From positions 674,954-720,198 of the forward strand of contig EQ973344.1 in the NCBI GenBank assembly GCA_000158655.1: a stretch of DNA of 45,245 nt, read 5' to 3'. This document shows, in pieces, positions 9,201 to 18,600 of the stretch. The number at the start of each line of letters is the position of its first letter. The stretch's first letter is position 1. Source of the stretch: [Clostridium] methylpentosum DSM 5476 (GTDB lineage: Bacteria; Bacillota; Clostridia; Oscillospirales; Ruminococcaceae). The position numbers and the translations under genes are program-made. Under the pieces are notes generated by a model. It ran no database searches. It was not told where the DNA came from and saw only the letters and a program-made list of their open reading frames with translations.

Positions 9201-9932
9201 GATCACATAATCCCCATCGTCCGGGGCAGTCCAATCCAATGTCCATGTCTGAGCGTCCACCTGGACAACTTGTTCCGTTAAATTGATGGCGCCTACTGTT
9301 GTGTCCAAAATGGTCTGTCTGCCATTTCCGGTTGAGCCGACACGGTAAGCATAGGTTCCGACAAATGTTTTCGCCACATCCTCTGTTGCAACGCCCCGTC
9401 TGACCGCCGGAAGAATGAGCGTCCCCTGGTTTTTCTGACCGGCCGCCACATTTTCAATCGAAATTCCGATTTCCTGGCCAGCCGCCTCAGAGTTCGGGTC
9501 AAGCCCCGGAATGTTGGCGTGCGTCCAGTTGGTACCGCTGGTCAGGCCGACACTCATCCCGAGCTTTGCCGCTTCCTGAATCGCCACCTTCACATCGTGC
9601 GCCCAGGACTCAGAGCCGTATCCGTAAACATCGGCGTCAACGCCCGCCTCGTTTAACTGGCAGAGTTCAAATCCTGTAAACCCCTGTTCATACATCATGT
9701 TGATTTCTTCTTTAATGGTCTCATCTGTATGGCCGCCTTCCGGAAGCCACCACCTGACCTCTGTTGCATAACTCTGCTTTGGCTTGTTGTAATTTGCGTT
9801 TAATTGATTGAGAAAACTCGCTCCCTCACCTGTTGTAGCAAACGCTGCCATGTTCACTGCTGTGGATGAGAGGAGTAAAGCCGACGTCAGAACCGATGCT
9901 AACGCCGTTTTCCACATGTTTTGTCTTTTCAT
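6258..9932 (-). CDS. GH106-like alpha-L-rhamnosidase, secreted, Ser-rich linker and PITGD anchor (subgroup B)
   Basis: This encodes a 1224-residue protein with a signal peptide cleaved near residue 32. The N-terminal catalytic barrel opens with VRWWLPEGGHTDET (about 59-72), the GH106-type start. It contains MDSLE (E308) and SSETA (E471), the two conserved Glu positions expected to be the catalytic pair. A jelly-roll domain of GH106 type follows (VNGQRAE, DGENTLKITM and NRMLAMGRL), then an Ig-like domain (about 1090-1175). A Ser-rich linker leads to TPITGD (about 1192), a hydrophobic helix and SKRKNHKA. It is the only GH106 protein here without FIVAR-like repeats. An AGGAAGGG ribosome site precedes the ATG. 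Activity on a particular rhamnoside is inferred from family only. Confidence 0.85.
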   Translation of the reverse strand: MKRQNMWKTALASVLTSALLLSSTAVNMAAFATTGEGASFLNQLNANYNKPKQSYATEVRWWLPEGGHTDETIKEEINMMYEQGFTGFELCQLNEAGVDADVYGYGSESWAHDVKVAIQEAAKLGMSVGLTSGTNWTHANIPGLDPNSEAAGQEIGISIENVAAGQKNQGTLILPAVRRGVATEDVAKTFVGTYAYRVGSTGNGRQTILDTTVGAINLTEQVVQVDAQTWTLDWTAPDDGDYVIYSMWQQGTFQSQEPAQENSYAINYYNTEGVEALKEFLTNYYFSDEELVEAIRSADVQFFMDSLEISTSQGQRSLYWSNDMRQDFIDKKGYDIVPYLPLLYGISTGSNFTGAGNTDVDGARIGNVALSGPDGTTMDEASTWKIANDLYDVHTQLIQEKMMQPLKKWAKENYNMTLRSQMPYGTYMETSEMGMAMDYVETETLNMKDQTDTYRLWSGAAHIMNTLYSSETACVSSSNYVLTEQDYIKIANLEFAAGVNRVIWHGHASSWGPESNTRWPGYEGMGAGLSTRLDSRNPDAKDYTEMNDYYGRVQQLLREGVSRTDLGILHLNYGENTEYPTQYADWIGNHQGIYWTDMSLQNAGYTYDYFSPDYLNLMEYDAATGTLGATVGYQAILVQQQRMPIDAAQRLLELAKQGLKVIIVDDAATITPYYNENNEDLKVIIDEVKQQKNVVTVASEADAYTALQKMEVRPRAELVGSNEQILTQVREDEGNNLYLYAYNYCDDQHKFLQYKTTSPESHGTTAKTDLSVDGMYIPYQIDPWTGEVEKVVDYRYENGRTVLNLSLSYNDVALLAFEPVTEEELHVVSTDADVINQNGDLTVRAVKSGSYNTTLSNGDTYVTALTVPQAKELTNWDLAVENWTASETKEKRSETRNTTVYDAATNTYQDVELTTEEVLYQTNKDVISTHLETLTTWDQIEEIGKEVSGIGVYTTTFDWDASAADGAYLDLGTFLQNAVVEVNGQRAETVDVIDPVIDLAGLLKDGENTLKITMTSTLANRMLAMGRLSEGRFTYDGVDKLVGFNGYRCTYQSNGLSSVTLVPYAEKTIALPEETLVLSATAPESAVVNQEFDVTVITPATVTDLKITDEAGKEMPYSAIQAVENEDGTKTWTVTMAVDTAGNDRTFRIAAKGKAGYFIDSGVTFSLDILPEDSSSSESSSSSGSESSDGGTPITGDRMPLLALTAVLLAGAGVIISKRKNHKA

Positions 9933-9952
9933 TCTTTCTAACCCTTCCTTTT

Positions 9953-10017
9953 CTTATTGTCTGCTGGGAGACAAAATAAGATTGTAAGCGCCAATTGGCA
10001 TTTACACTCCTATTTTA
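9953..10017 (-). promoter_or_regulatory. Promoter, operator-like palindrome and leader hairpin of the GH106 gene at 6258-9932
   Basis: The minus strand has a TAAAAT -10 (10012-10017). About five bases downstream is a 24-bp near-palindrome (9983-10006) with a perfect GCCAATTGGC core and TGTAA/TTACA outer arms. It would cover the start site and has the look of a LacI-type operator. Between it and the ATG, a hairpin with TTGTCT/AGACAA arms (9957-9974) would form in the leader RNA. Confidence 0.5.
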
Positions 10018-10916
10018 ATGGTTAAGGCTTAAAAAGAACATGTGATTTGACGAAGAATTTCTTGTAAAAATATGCTTTTTTCATTTGATCCATGCTGGCT
10101 GGAAAAGAGTCCAATCTGTTTCATTGCGTTTTTAAAAATCAATCTGAGATTGTCAATCGGTCGCAAGATGTCTATCGTCATTCAAATCAAAATTACCCGT
10201 TCAACTGGTGGGTCTAGATGGCCCAATTACCGTCTTAGTCCATCAAGGGGCAGCATCACACGCACGTTAACCCGTAAACGGGTTAAAGAACTGTAAATTT
10301 AAGATCGCTATTTGTTCTGCCTTTGCCAAAGCTTTTTCTATACTTTTTGTAAAATCAGAGATTTGATCAAGCGAAAGTATACAAAAATAGAAATCACTAA
10401 AACAATTCTAGTGTTTTGACATCGCATCTTCGATGCACTGATCCAACCGGTCGGCAGCTTTATGTGAGAATTGAAAAAGCAAATATACCATCGCAGCACG
10501 AACAGGGTTGTTCACCTGAATAAGTTTTTTGTTACCAGTCAAGCACCAAATCCAAAGGAACGCAACGCTTTTATTGCGTTTTGACCGGCCTTTTCATACG
10601 GTCCGTTGATCGCCACCTGGCCTGCTCCGTAGGCATAACGCTGAGTTGAATGCCTCATCGAGTCATTTTCCGATCACACCCCCAGGCCGCTGCGAATGTG
10701 GCCCGTCTTTATTCCTTGGTTCTTAATTCATGTCCTCTTTGAGGACCAACTGGCTTGATATTGTATCTTCCTGCAATTGTTTCTGGATGATTTCTGCTCT
10801 TGCTCTCATTCCCCCACCTGCTGTATTAGCTGGTATCCAAATCTGGGCCTGGACGAATTCCATGACATACATCACAGATTTCCAATAGCCGGCGAACAGC
10901 TTAACTTTCTCAACGC
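10018..10916. other. Long spacer without a convincing gene
   Basis: About 900 bp between two GH106 genes holds no ORF I can support. It contains an 8-bp-arm palindrome TTAACCCG/CGGGTTAA (10267-10286). A minus-strand 49-codon frame (10723-10872) has no ribosome site and no recognised product. The stretch 10560-10870 has gene-like GC content with stops in all minus frames, so it may be a decayed gene or element. A plus-strand 74-codon frame at 10072 has no supporting signal. Confidence 0.4.
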
Positions 10917-10947
10917 AAAAAGCTCAGCGATTCTGCTGAGCTTTTTT
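10917..10947 (-). terminator. Rho-independent terminator of the GH106 gene at 10981-15372
   Basis: The stem AAAAAGCTCAGC pairs with GCTGAGCTTTTT around a six-base loop, giving a hairpin with a T run on the minus strand 33 bp after the stop codon. The symmetric A/T tails would allow action in both directions. Confidence 0.85.
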
Positions 10948-10980
10948 GCATTATAATTCAATATAAAATCGGGGGATGAT

Positions 10981-13900
10981 TTATTTTTTCTTTCTGTTCA
11001 GAACGAACCCAGCGAATGCGAGCGAGAGAACTGACAGGGCGACCGCTATTGGCGCTGTGTCTCCTGTTTTGACGTTTCCGTTTCCGGTAGCCAAGGTGCT
11101 GTCCCCATTCTTCTCTGTTGCATTTCCTGTATCCGCCTTTTCGTTCACTGCAACCAGCCCTTCAATCGCTGTATTCAGGTTTACGATTGCCCTGTCGACG
11201 TCTTCCTGGGCTGCATTGTCATCCTTGTTTACTGCATTTGCTTCCTCATATGCTGCGTTAAAGGCTGCCACACTTTCTGCAGTGTATTCGGCTGTGTCCA
11301 ATTGAGCTGCTTTTGCAAGAGCATCTTGTAAAATCGACTTATCCGCCTTGTAACGGAGTCCGAGCAAACCGTCGACAAGCGCCTGCTGTGCATCTGCCAC
11401 ATCCTGTTCGAGGGCGTCTCCGTCAGCCGCTGTCTCCTGTACAGAAGAAAGCGCTGAAAGGAAGGTGTCTTTGGCGCTGCCGTCTATGTAGTTCTCCATC
11501 TCGAGAGACTCCGCGTAAGCGATCAGTTTGTTGAGCTCTGATTTGTCCCCGGCAATGAACCCGAGCTTGTGAATCTCGTTCATAAGGTTGATCCAAGCGG
11601 AATCCACCGCGCTCTGGGAAGTGGGATTGGCTGCGACCTCTTTTGCCGCGTTGTAAGCTTGCATGAAGGACACCTGAACACTCTCGATCGCCTTGTCTAC
11701 TTCGCCGCTTTCAATCGCCTGCTCCGCCGCAAGGATCACCTTGTCAAGAATGGCGGTGTCAACCGGTTGAACCACAGCGTCGCCCACTGTGTACAGGTCA
11801 AGGGATGAGTCGGTCAGACCATTGAGAGAAGTTCTTCCGCCCTTGCGGTTGTTCAGGTCGCCGCACACCTTGATGGTGATGGTATTCTCACCTGGCGTCA
11901 GTACAGTGCCGAGGTCGAGATAGGAGTGAGTCGGGTTGATGCCGTAGACGTCGGTGGTGCCGTTCGCATTGGTAACGAGCACCTGGGTGAGATTGTTGGT
12001 CAGCACGTCGTAGCTATAGTGGAGCACTGCGCCAATTTCCGCTTTTTCACCGTAATCCGGAACATCCACCGTCACCTGATAGGTGCCGATTCCCGAAATC
12101 TTGGAGGCGCTCTCAACTCCAAGAGTGGCGAGCTGCTCTTCGCTCAGCGAGAGGTTGTTCCAGCTCATGAGAGCGGTTTGAAGATCAGAGAGGGTGATCT
12201 TTTCCGAGAGAGTCGGATCGATCATGCTGCCGTCGGCATCGGTGTTTTCAGCCGAATTGTCAGGGCCCCAGCTCTCGAGGTCAAGGGTCCAAACAGTGTC
12301 TCCGCCGAGCGAGACGGTCTGTTGGATGTTCTTTTCGGGTTCGGTTTCCGCTAGACCGGAGATGTACTCATTGTCGGTGACAACAAAGTAGCACAGATCG
12401 CCCTCCAAAATGTCAAAGGTAAAGGTGACACCGTCCTCAGTTGTGGTGTAGTCGGTGATCGCCGTCACTTTGCCGGTCGCCGGATCCATCCGGTAGGGGG
12501 CCCCATTTCCCTTGAGGGTGACAGTTGCGGTGATGTCGCTCGCTTCGTCGAGTGGGCCGCTTCCCGGCTGTTCGCTCGCCGCCGATTCGTCTGACTCATT
12601 GTAGAACAGGTAGTATTTGCTGCCGTCAGCCGGGTCGTCAAACCGGGTCGCCTCAAGCCACTTGGTAGCTTCGCCGTCGGTGTTTTTCGCATCGATTGAG
12701 ACGCCCGAATCGACGTTTGCCTTGAGGGCGCTGAGAATTTCCTCATCGTTCGAGACGCTGATGTAGGATTCCTGCTGCTGCAGTTCGGCGAATAGGCTTT
12801 GGATCTGCTCGTCCTCGCCGTTCAGAGAACTTCCGTATACTTTGCTGATTTCACTGCTGTTGTCGATGATGACGAGTCCGGCTTTTGCGAGCTCGACCAG
12901 TTTTTCCATCGCCGGGACGGACATCTTGGTGATCTCCTTCATCACGATCGCCTGATATTCCGCCTCAGGGGAGAGAACTGTCTTGCCCTCTTCATTGGTG
13001 GCCGCAACTGCGTACTCGCTCTCGAGGATGCCCTTGGTGATAATGTTGTAGGTGTAACCGCTGCCGACAAGCTCCTGCTCATTGGTCAGCACCTTGCCAT
13101 TCGAGAGGTTGGAGCTTGCCGCGTCTTTGAGAATCGCGACCGGGATTTTGGCGGTGCCATCCTGCAGGATGCCCTGGACGCGCTCGATGTAGTCGGTAAA
13201 GACGTCGACATCGTCCCACCAGGTCTGGCGGGCGTTCCACGCCATGAAGTCCATAAAGGTCCAGCCGGGCCATTCCTTGTCATAATCGTTGTAGGTCTTT
13301 TTGAACGGAGTGCCGTGCAGAATGACCCGGTTGACCCCTTCGGAATAATACCTGTTCAGGGTGTTGAGGCAGTAGTACCACGACGGGCTCTCGGTGAAGC
13401 CGGTGCCGAAAGTGAGCGCCTCCATCGACATGTAGTGCTGGTCGGGGTTGATGTTGACTGCTGATGCGATGGTGCGGGTTCCGTTTCCATCCGAGCCGTT
13501 GTCCGATTCGGGGATATCTGCGGTGAGCGCCGACGCACCCGCGTCAACTGCGTTGAGGCCGTGCCCCTGTGCGCGATAGGCGTAGCCAAAGCCCTTGGCC
13601 CAATCGCTGATGATCTGGGAGTGGTCGGTGAGGTACTGGGTGCCGAGGGTGTTGCTGTAGTCTTCGTTGAGGCGGCTCGAAGCGGTGGTATCGTCCACCT
13701 GCATGCCGGCGATAACGCCCACATAGGCAGAGACATCGTAGCCGTTGAGCTTCTCAAAGCTGTCGAGCATGCTCTGTGACCAAAAGCTTCCGCTCTTGCT
13801 CAGCTCGATTGAATCCTCAAAGATGGTGCCGCCGTTTTGCTCCATCAGTTCGCGGATCGTCACACTGCTGCCGTCGGAACGGGTATAGATGTGGGGGAGG

Positions 13901-15372
13901 ATGTGCTCATCCCAGTAGTTGGTGACTTCCTCTGCGCCTGCTTTGTCAAAGTAATCGATGGCGTAGGTTTTGCCCTCCATTGTGATGTTGCGGCCGCCCG
14001 ACTGAATCTGGCCAGTGCCGCGTCGATAAGAGTTGACCAGAACATAGTCGCCCGCCTGGATCTCCTCCGAATCACTCACGCTGCTCAGGTCAACACCCGC
14101 ATTTTTTAGTACAGAGCCGAGCTTGTTTGCGCCGATGTAATAGAGCATCTGCGTGTCCGCCATAATTCCCGTTTTGGCAAGCCGTTTTTCTCCAAAGAAA
14201 TCGGCGTTGACAACCGGGATAAGGGTGGAATCGAGCTCCGCCTCGGTGTAATAGGTTTTGTCATCCTCTTTGGTGACGGTGACGGTAGTGCCTTCGTCAA
14301 ACCACTTGGTGCCGATTCCCACATCGCCCGTCGGGCCGCCGGTGCTGAACGAGTCGACTGTGCCGTCCCCGTAGGTGATCGTGACGACGTTGGAGAACCC
14401 AGAGGCGGTGACGGTGACCGTCGCGTCCTCGAGCAACAGCCCGGGGTCGTCCGGATCGAGCGCAACCGGCTCGGTGAGCAGCTTCACGCCGAGCTGTTCT
14501 TCCGCCTGATCAGCAGTGTAGGTATTCCAGTCATAGTAGCCGTCCTCTTCGACGAGCTGCATAAACGTCCAGTCCTCGCTCGGGATACCTGCGGCATAGC
14601 CGTCGGTTGAACGGACAATGTCGGTGATGTCAAACATCGAATCAAAATCCAGCACAGGCGTGCCGTCTTCTTCGACCGAATCAACCTGGGCGATCGCTGT
14701 TGTGACCAGCTTGTCGGTAAAGATGAAGGTGGATCTCTGAAAATCGTAGTTGGAGGTATCTTTGGCGCGCATGGCGGGCAGATCGAGATAGACATCGCTT
14801 GACGCCGCCCGGGTGAGTCCGAAATCGGCAGCGGTCAGCTTCTGATAAGTGGAGACGAGCTCCTGCTGCTGTGCGTCGTCATTCGGGTCGATCGTATTGA
14901 TGACCATCGGCCAGTGAGCGGTAATTGTGACATCAACGAGGAAATCCCGCCCGCAGTTGTTCGCGGTGTCAACCGCCGCACCGATGATGTTCGACCAGGC
15001 GTCGGTTCCCCAGTCGATTTTAGAGGCGAGCTCGTTGCCACCGTCAAAAAAGATGTCGGAGTTGTCCGATAACATGGTGAGTTCGACGCCGGCAAATCCC
15101 GCTTCGACAAACTCGTTGATCATGTCCTCAACCATGGAAATTTCGTCTCCGACGCCGTCTCCATCTGCATCGTAACCTGCGCCTGCATCGGGGAACCAAA
15201 ACCGCGCCATGAGTTTTGACGTATCCTTTGGGTTGGTGAACGAGTTCATCAGGATTCCATCCTGTGTTGCCCCAGCTGCGGATACGCTGCCCAGGCCGGA
15301 AAGCAGGGTCGCGGCCAACGCAGCTGCGGTAAAGGTTGAGATAATCTTTTTCAGTAGATTCCTTTTGTTCAT
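10981..15372 (-). CDS. GH106-like alpha-L-rhamnosidase, wall-anchored (subgroup A)
   Basis: The start is the ATG at 15372, which follows GAGGTGG and begins a lysine-rich signal peptide (MNKRNLLKK, cleaved near residue 32). The product is 1463 residues. It opens with MARFWFPDAGAG (about 55), the mark of subgroup A, shared with the genes at 25282 and 33603. Conserved Glu motifs are IFEDSIE (E523) and YMSMEALT (E651), followed by GVNRVILHGTPF. The jelly-roll domain includes ISGIGTYQVTV and PGENTITIKV. Residues about 1208-1408 form three FIVAR-like helical repeats. NVKTGD (1433), a hydrophobic segment and NRKKK finish the protein and predict sortase attachment. It lies 233 bp behind the GH106 gene at 15606 and has its own leader element and terminator. 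Confidence 0.85.
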   Translation of the reverse strand: MNKRNLLKKIISTFTAAALAATLLSGLGSVSAAGATQDGILMNSFTNPKDTSKLMARFWFPDAGAGYDADGDGVGDEISMVEDMINEFVEAGFAGVELTMLSDNSDIFFDGGNELASKIDWGTDAWSNIIGAAVDTANNCGRDFLVDVTITAHWPMVINTIDPNDDAQQQELVSTYQKLTAADFGLTRAASSDVYLDLPAMRAKDTSNYDFQRSTFIFTDKLVTTAIAQVDSVEEDGTPVLDFDSMFDITDIVRSTDGYAAGIPSEDWTFMQLVEEDGYYDWNTYTADQAEEQLGVKLLTEPVALDPDDPGLLLEDATVTVTASGFSNVVTITYGDGTVDSFSTGGPTGDVGIGTKWFDEGTTVTVTKEDDKTYYTEAELDSTLIPVVNADFFGEKRLAKTGIMADTQMLYYIGANKLGSVLKNAGVDLSSVSDSEEIQAGDYVLVNSYRRGTGQIQSGGRNITMEGKTYAIDYFDKAGAEEVTNYWDEHILPHIYTRSDGSSVTIRELMEQNGGTIFEDSIELSKSGSFWSQSMLDSFEKLNGYDVSAYVGVIAGMQVDDTTASSRLNEDYSNTLGTQYLTDHSQIISDWAKGFGYAYRAQGHGLNAVDAGASALTADIPESDNGSDGNGTRTIASAVNINPDQHYMSMEALTFGTGFTESPSWYYCLNTLNRYYSEGVNRVILHGTPFKKTYNDYDKEWPGWTFMDFMAWNARQTWWDDVDVFTDYIERVQGILQDGTAKIPVAILKDAASSNLSNGKVLTNEQELVGSGYTYNIITKGILESEYAVAATNEEGKTVLSPEAEYQAIVMKEITKMSVPAMEKLVELAKAGLVIIDNSSEISKVYGSSLNGEDEQIQSLFAELQQQESYISVSNDEEILSALKANVDSGVSIDAKNTDGEATKWLEATRFDDPADGSKYYLFYNESDESAASEQPGSGPLDEASDITATVTLKGNGAPYRMDPATGKVTAITDYTTTEDGVTFTFDILEGDLCYFVVTDNEYISGLAETEPEKNIQQTVSLGGDTVWTLDLESWGPDNSAENTDADGSMIDPTLSEKITLSDLQTALMSWNNLSLSEEQLATLGVESASKISGIGTYQVTVDVPDYGEKAEIGAVLHYSYDVLTNNLTQVLVTNANGTTDVYGINPTHSYLDLGTVLTPGENTITIKVCGDLNNRKGGRTSLNGLTDSSLDLYTVGDAVVQPVDTAILDKVILAAEQAIESGEVDKAIESVQVSFMQAYNAAKEVAANPTSQSAVDSAWINLMNEIHKLGFIAGDKSELNKLIAYAESLEMENYIDGSAKDTFLSALSSVQETAADGDALEQDVADAQQALVDGLLGLRYKADKSILQDALAKAAQLDTAEYTAESVAAFNAAYEEANAVNKDDNAAQEDVDRAIVNLNTAIEGLVAVNEKADTGNATEKNGDSTLATGNGNVKTGDTAPIAVALSVLSLAFAGFVLNRKKK

Positions 15373-15411
15373 GGTACCACCTCGATTTCCTTGCAACTCA
15401 TTTGCAATGAT

Positions 15412-15424
15412 TTGTTGTTGATAA
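15412..15424 (-). promoter_or_regulatory. Leader element TTGTTGTTGAT, copy 1
   Basis: Plus-strand TTGTTGTTGATAA (on the transcript, TTATCAACAACAA) lies 39 bp upstream of the ATG at 15372. The same 11-bp core recurs before the starts at 19604 and 24947. A possible weak -10 lies further upstream, but I cannot place this promoter securely. One AGGTCAT on the minus strand occurs near 15547. Confidence 0.45.
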
Positions 15425-15605
15425 CGGTTTAAACCTGCCCTCCCTTCACAATCAAATGCTATGAAGTTTTCTTCACATTCCTTATTTTACCAGATCTTAA
15501 CAAACAGAATCAACGAAATCATTTTACTTTTTATGGGTTTTATATGACCTCTTTACATAAGATTGTCGTAAATACAATCTTCCGGACAATTTGAAAGATG
15601 GTTTT

Positions 15606-18600
15606 CTATTTTTTCTTAAGTGCCACAAAGCCTGCTGCTGCGATAGCGAGCAGCGCGACTGCGGCTGCAACCGGGGCGGTTTCCCCTGTCTTTACGTTAC
15701 CGCTGTCGGTTTTGGGGATGGTATCGCCTTCCACTCTGTTGACTGTGCCGTTCGCAGAGGCTTTGTCCAAGGGAACTAGATTGTCAAGCGCAGCATTGAG
15801 ATTGTCAATCGCACTGTCCACCTCGTCCTGAGATGCATCCGGGTTGTCACGGACATCTTGTGCCTCTTGATTCGCCGCGTTGAAAACTGCGACGCTCTCT
15901 GCTGTATAGGCGGATGGGTCAACTTTCTCCGCCTTTGCGAGTACTGTTTCGAGAACACTCTTATCCGCCCGGAAGCGCAGTGCGACCATTGCGTTGAGTA
16001 GTGCAGATTCTGCCTGATCCACTTCCGTCTGCATCGCGTTTCCATCCTCGAGCACTGCTTTTGCGGCAGTGAGTTGTACAGTAAATGGTTCTGCGGTAGA
16101 TGGTGTGTAGAGCTCGATCTGCATCTGGAATTCCTCCGCCACCTGAATAAGTTCGCTCAGGGAAGTCTTATCCCCGCGGACAAAACCAAGTTTGTGAATT
16201 TCCGTCATCAAGGTTTGCCAGGCGGCGTCTACCTGCTCCTGTTCGGCCGAGCGGTCGGCGTAAATGTCTTTTGCATGCTCAAGTGCTGCCAAGAAGGAGT
16301 TTTGCACCTCTTCGATAACCTGTTCAAACTCCGCGTCTTCTGTACGCTCTTCTGCGTATGTGATCACCTTACCGAGGATTTCTTTGTCTGCCTCCTGTTC
16401 GTCCACGCTACAAATCGCGGTCGAATAACTTTGTAGAGAGATGTCTTTGAGGCCATAGCTCTGTTCGAGTGGACGTCCAATGATGACGTCTGCCATGCCA
16501 GCCCACCAGGTATCAGTGTAAAAACGGCTGGTTTCCGCTCCATAGGATTCCGGATCGTTGAGCAAAACGTTGGTGAGTGTGGTGGTGACCATAATCTTAA
16601 TCTCGTTTTCTCCCTGCTGGAGCCCGGAAGTCAGGTCAAGAACGGGGTCGTTGATGTTCACCTGGGGCATCAGGGCGCCATTGAGGTAGACCATGGCTGT
16701 TCCCTCAAAATAGCCGAGATCCAGTTTGAGCCCGTCGGTATCCAGATTCCATTCATCGGGCAGGGTGAACGAAGTGGTGTAATACCCAATTCCTGAAATG
16801 CCGTTTGCCTTGCCGGTCGCTTCCTGTAAAGCGTCCATATAGCGCCAGTAATCCAGGTCTTCCGAAGCGATTTGTTCGTCAAAGACAATGTCCTTGCTGG
16901 TGTCGTACCACACTTCAGTAGAGGTGTATTCCCCTGTGATGGAATTTGTTTTGGTCTCGGTGCGATAGTTGGGGGTAAGGTCGGCAGTCCACGCCTCAAT
17001 GGATACCTGCCAGGATGCGGGCTGTGTGATCTGTGGCACAGCAATCTCCCCGGAGACCTGTGTTCCGTCGCTCAGTTCAGCGGTATAGCTGCCGCTGCTT
17101 GCAGCCTCCAGAACAACGCCATCGGAGGTTAGACGGGCAGAATCCGCAGTGGTAGTAACTGTGTGAAGGTCAGAAGTATCCGCATTTTCGTTGAGGATGA
17201 ACACCTTAGTGTCCCCTCCCGCTAGGGTGACTGCAAAGCTTGTGCGACCATCTTCATAGAAATAACTGCTCACAGCGTTGATTTCTCCACTCCAAGTGTC
17301 CATCTCATAGGGAACAACCTCCCCATCAAAAGACAGCGTTGTCGTCACAGCCTCGGATCCCTCGTTATAGAGGTAATAATAGGTTGCCTCATCACTTTCC
17401 ATTCTGTTGTTCCACAGATCTCCGTTGTACGAGAGCCGCGGATGAATGCCGTCTGCGCGCAGGGAGGATACCGCATCCGACTGCTTGCTGATCACGCTGA
17501 CGTTGTCGAGTGTTTTGAGCTCACTGATCACCGCGGCAAGATCTTCGTCGGTCGCATTGTAAGTATTGGTAGAAGAAGCTGCACTGTCAAGTAAAATGAC
17601 CGGCAGGCCCTGCTTTGCGAGATTGAGAAGCGCCTCCGCGTTGCTGACGGGAAGCTGATCCGGTAACACAATCACCGCCTGATATTTGGGGAGACCAAGG
17701 GTTCCGTCTTCATTGAGGTAGCAAAGATCCCCTTCAGTGAGATAGTCTGCGTCAAAAAATTCATAGGAGTAGCCTGCCTGTTTCAGGGAGGTGTCGTTCC
17801 AGCTGTTGCCACCGCTCGTCGAAGCGCGGGGATGGGCGAGTACTTCCGATGTGAGCAGGGCGACGTCGACCGTCTCCTGTCCCTCCTTGAGTACGGTTTG
17901 CAGAAGAGTGATGTGTTTGTTGTAGTCATAGTCCTCGGTGGCGATCAATGGACTGCGGTTTGCCCACCGCTCCGACTGGGTGAATCCCATCGAGCTCTCA
18001 TAACCCGGCCAGATGACATCCCCGTCAGGACCCGCCAGGGTGGTAAATCCGTGCCACACCGTCCGATTGACGCCGGCAGCCATTTGCTGATGGACTTGTT
18101 TGATATACTCCTGTGCGGTAAAGACGTAGCTTCCCGCCTTTGCGCCGGTTTCGCTCGAAAACTCTTGAGCGCCTGTGAGGTGCACTGCGCCCGAAAGCAA
18201 CTTGTACCACTGCACATTGTCGCCAAATGCGAGAGTCTCCGTCTCGGGTACATCGAGCGATTTGATCGGCTGAGACAGCTCGAGTTCATTTAAGCCGTAC
18301 GCCTGTACCCGCAACTCCACGCCGATGCTGTTGAGAAGGGATTTTAGGGTTCCGAGATATTCTTCAAATCCGTTGGTCATCATCTCATAGACGTCGTCCC
18401 AAATTCGGTCCTCTTCCTCGGAGGTCAGACCGCTGATGGTGTAGTCGCTGTACAACATCGGAAGATAGGCAGTGAGGTCGTAGTCAAACTGATCGGCAAA
18501 ATTGTCGATAAAGTCGTACGCCCAATAGATGCCCTCCCCATTGAGGCGACCATACTCCATCGAATCGATGAACCAATCGACCTTAGTGCCGTATTCTTCA

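Noticed and set aside
10072-10296. 74-codon plus-strand frame in the long spacer
   Set aside because: No ribosome site and no resemblance to a protein. It includes the TTAACCCG palindrome and runs over promoter-like AT-rich DNA.
15559-15581. AAGATTGT/ACAATCTT hairpin as a terminator of the GH106 gene at 15606
   Set aside because: The stem is AT-rich with no T run after it on the minus strand. It may equally belong to the next promoter region, so I did not list it.
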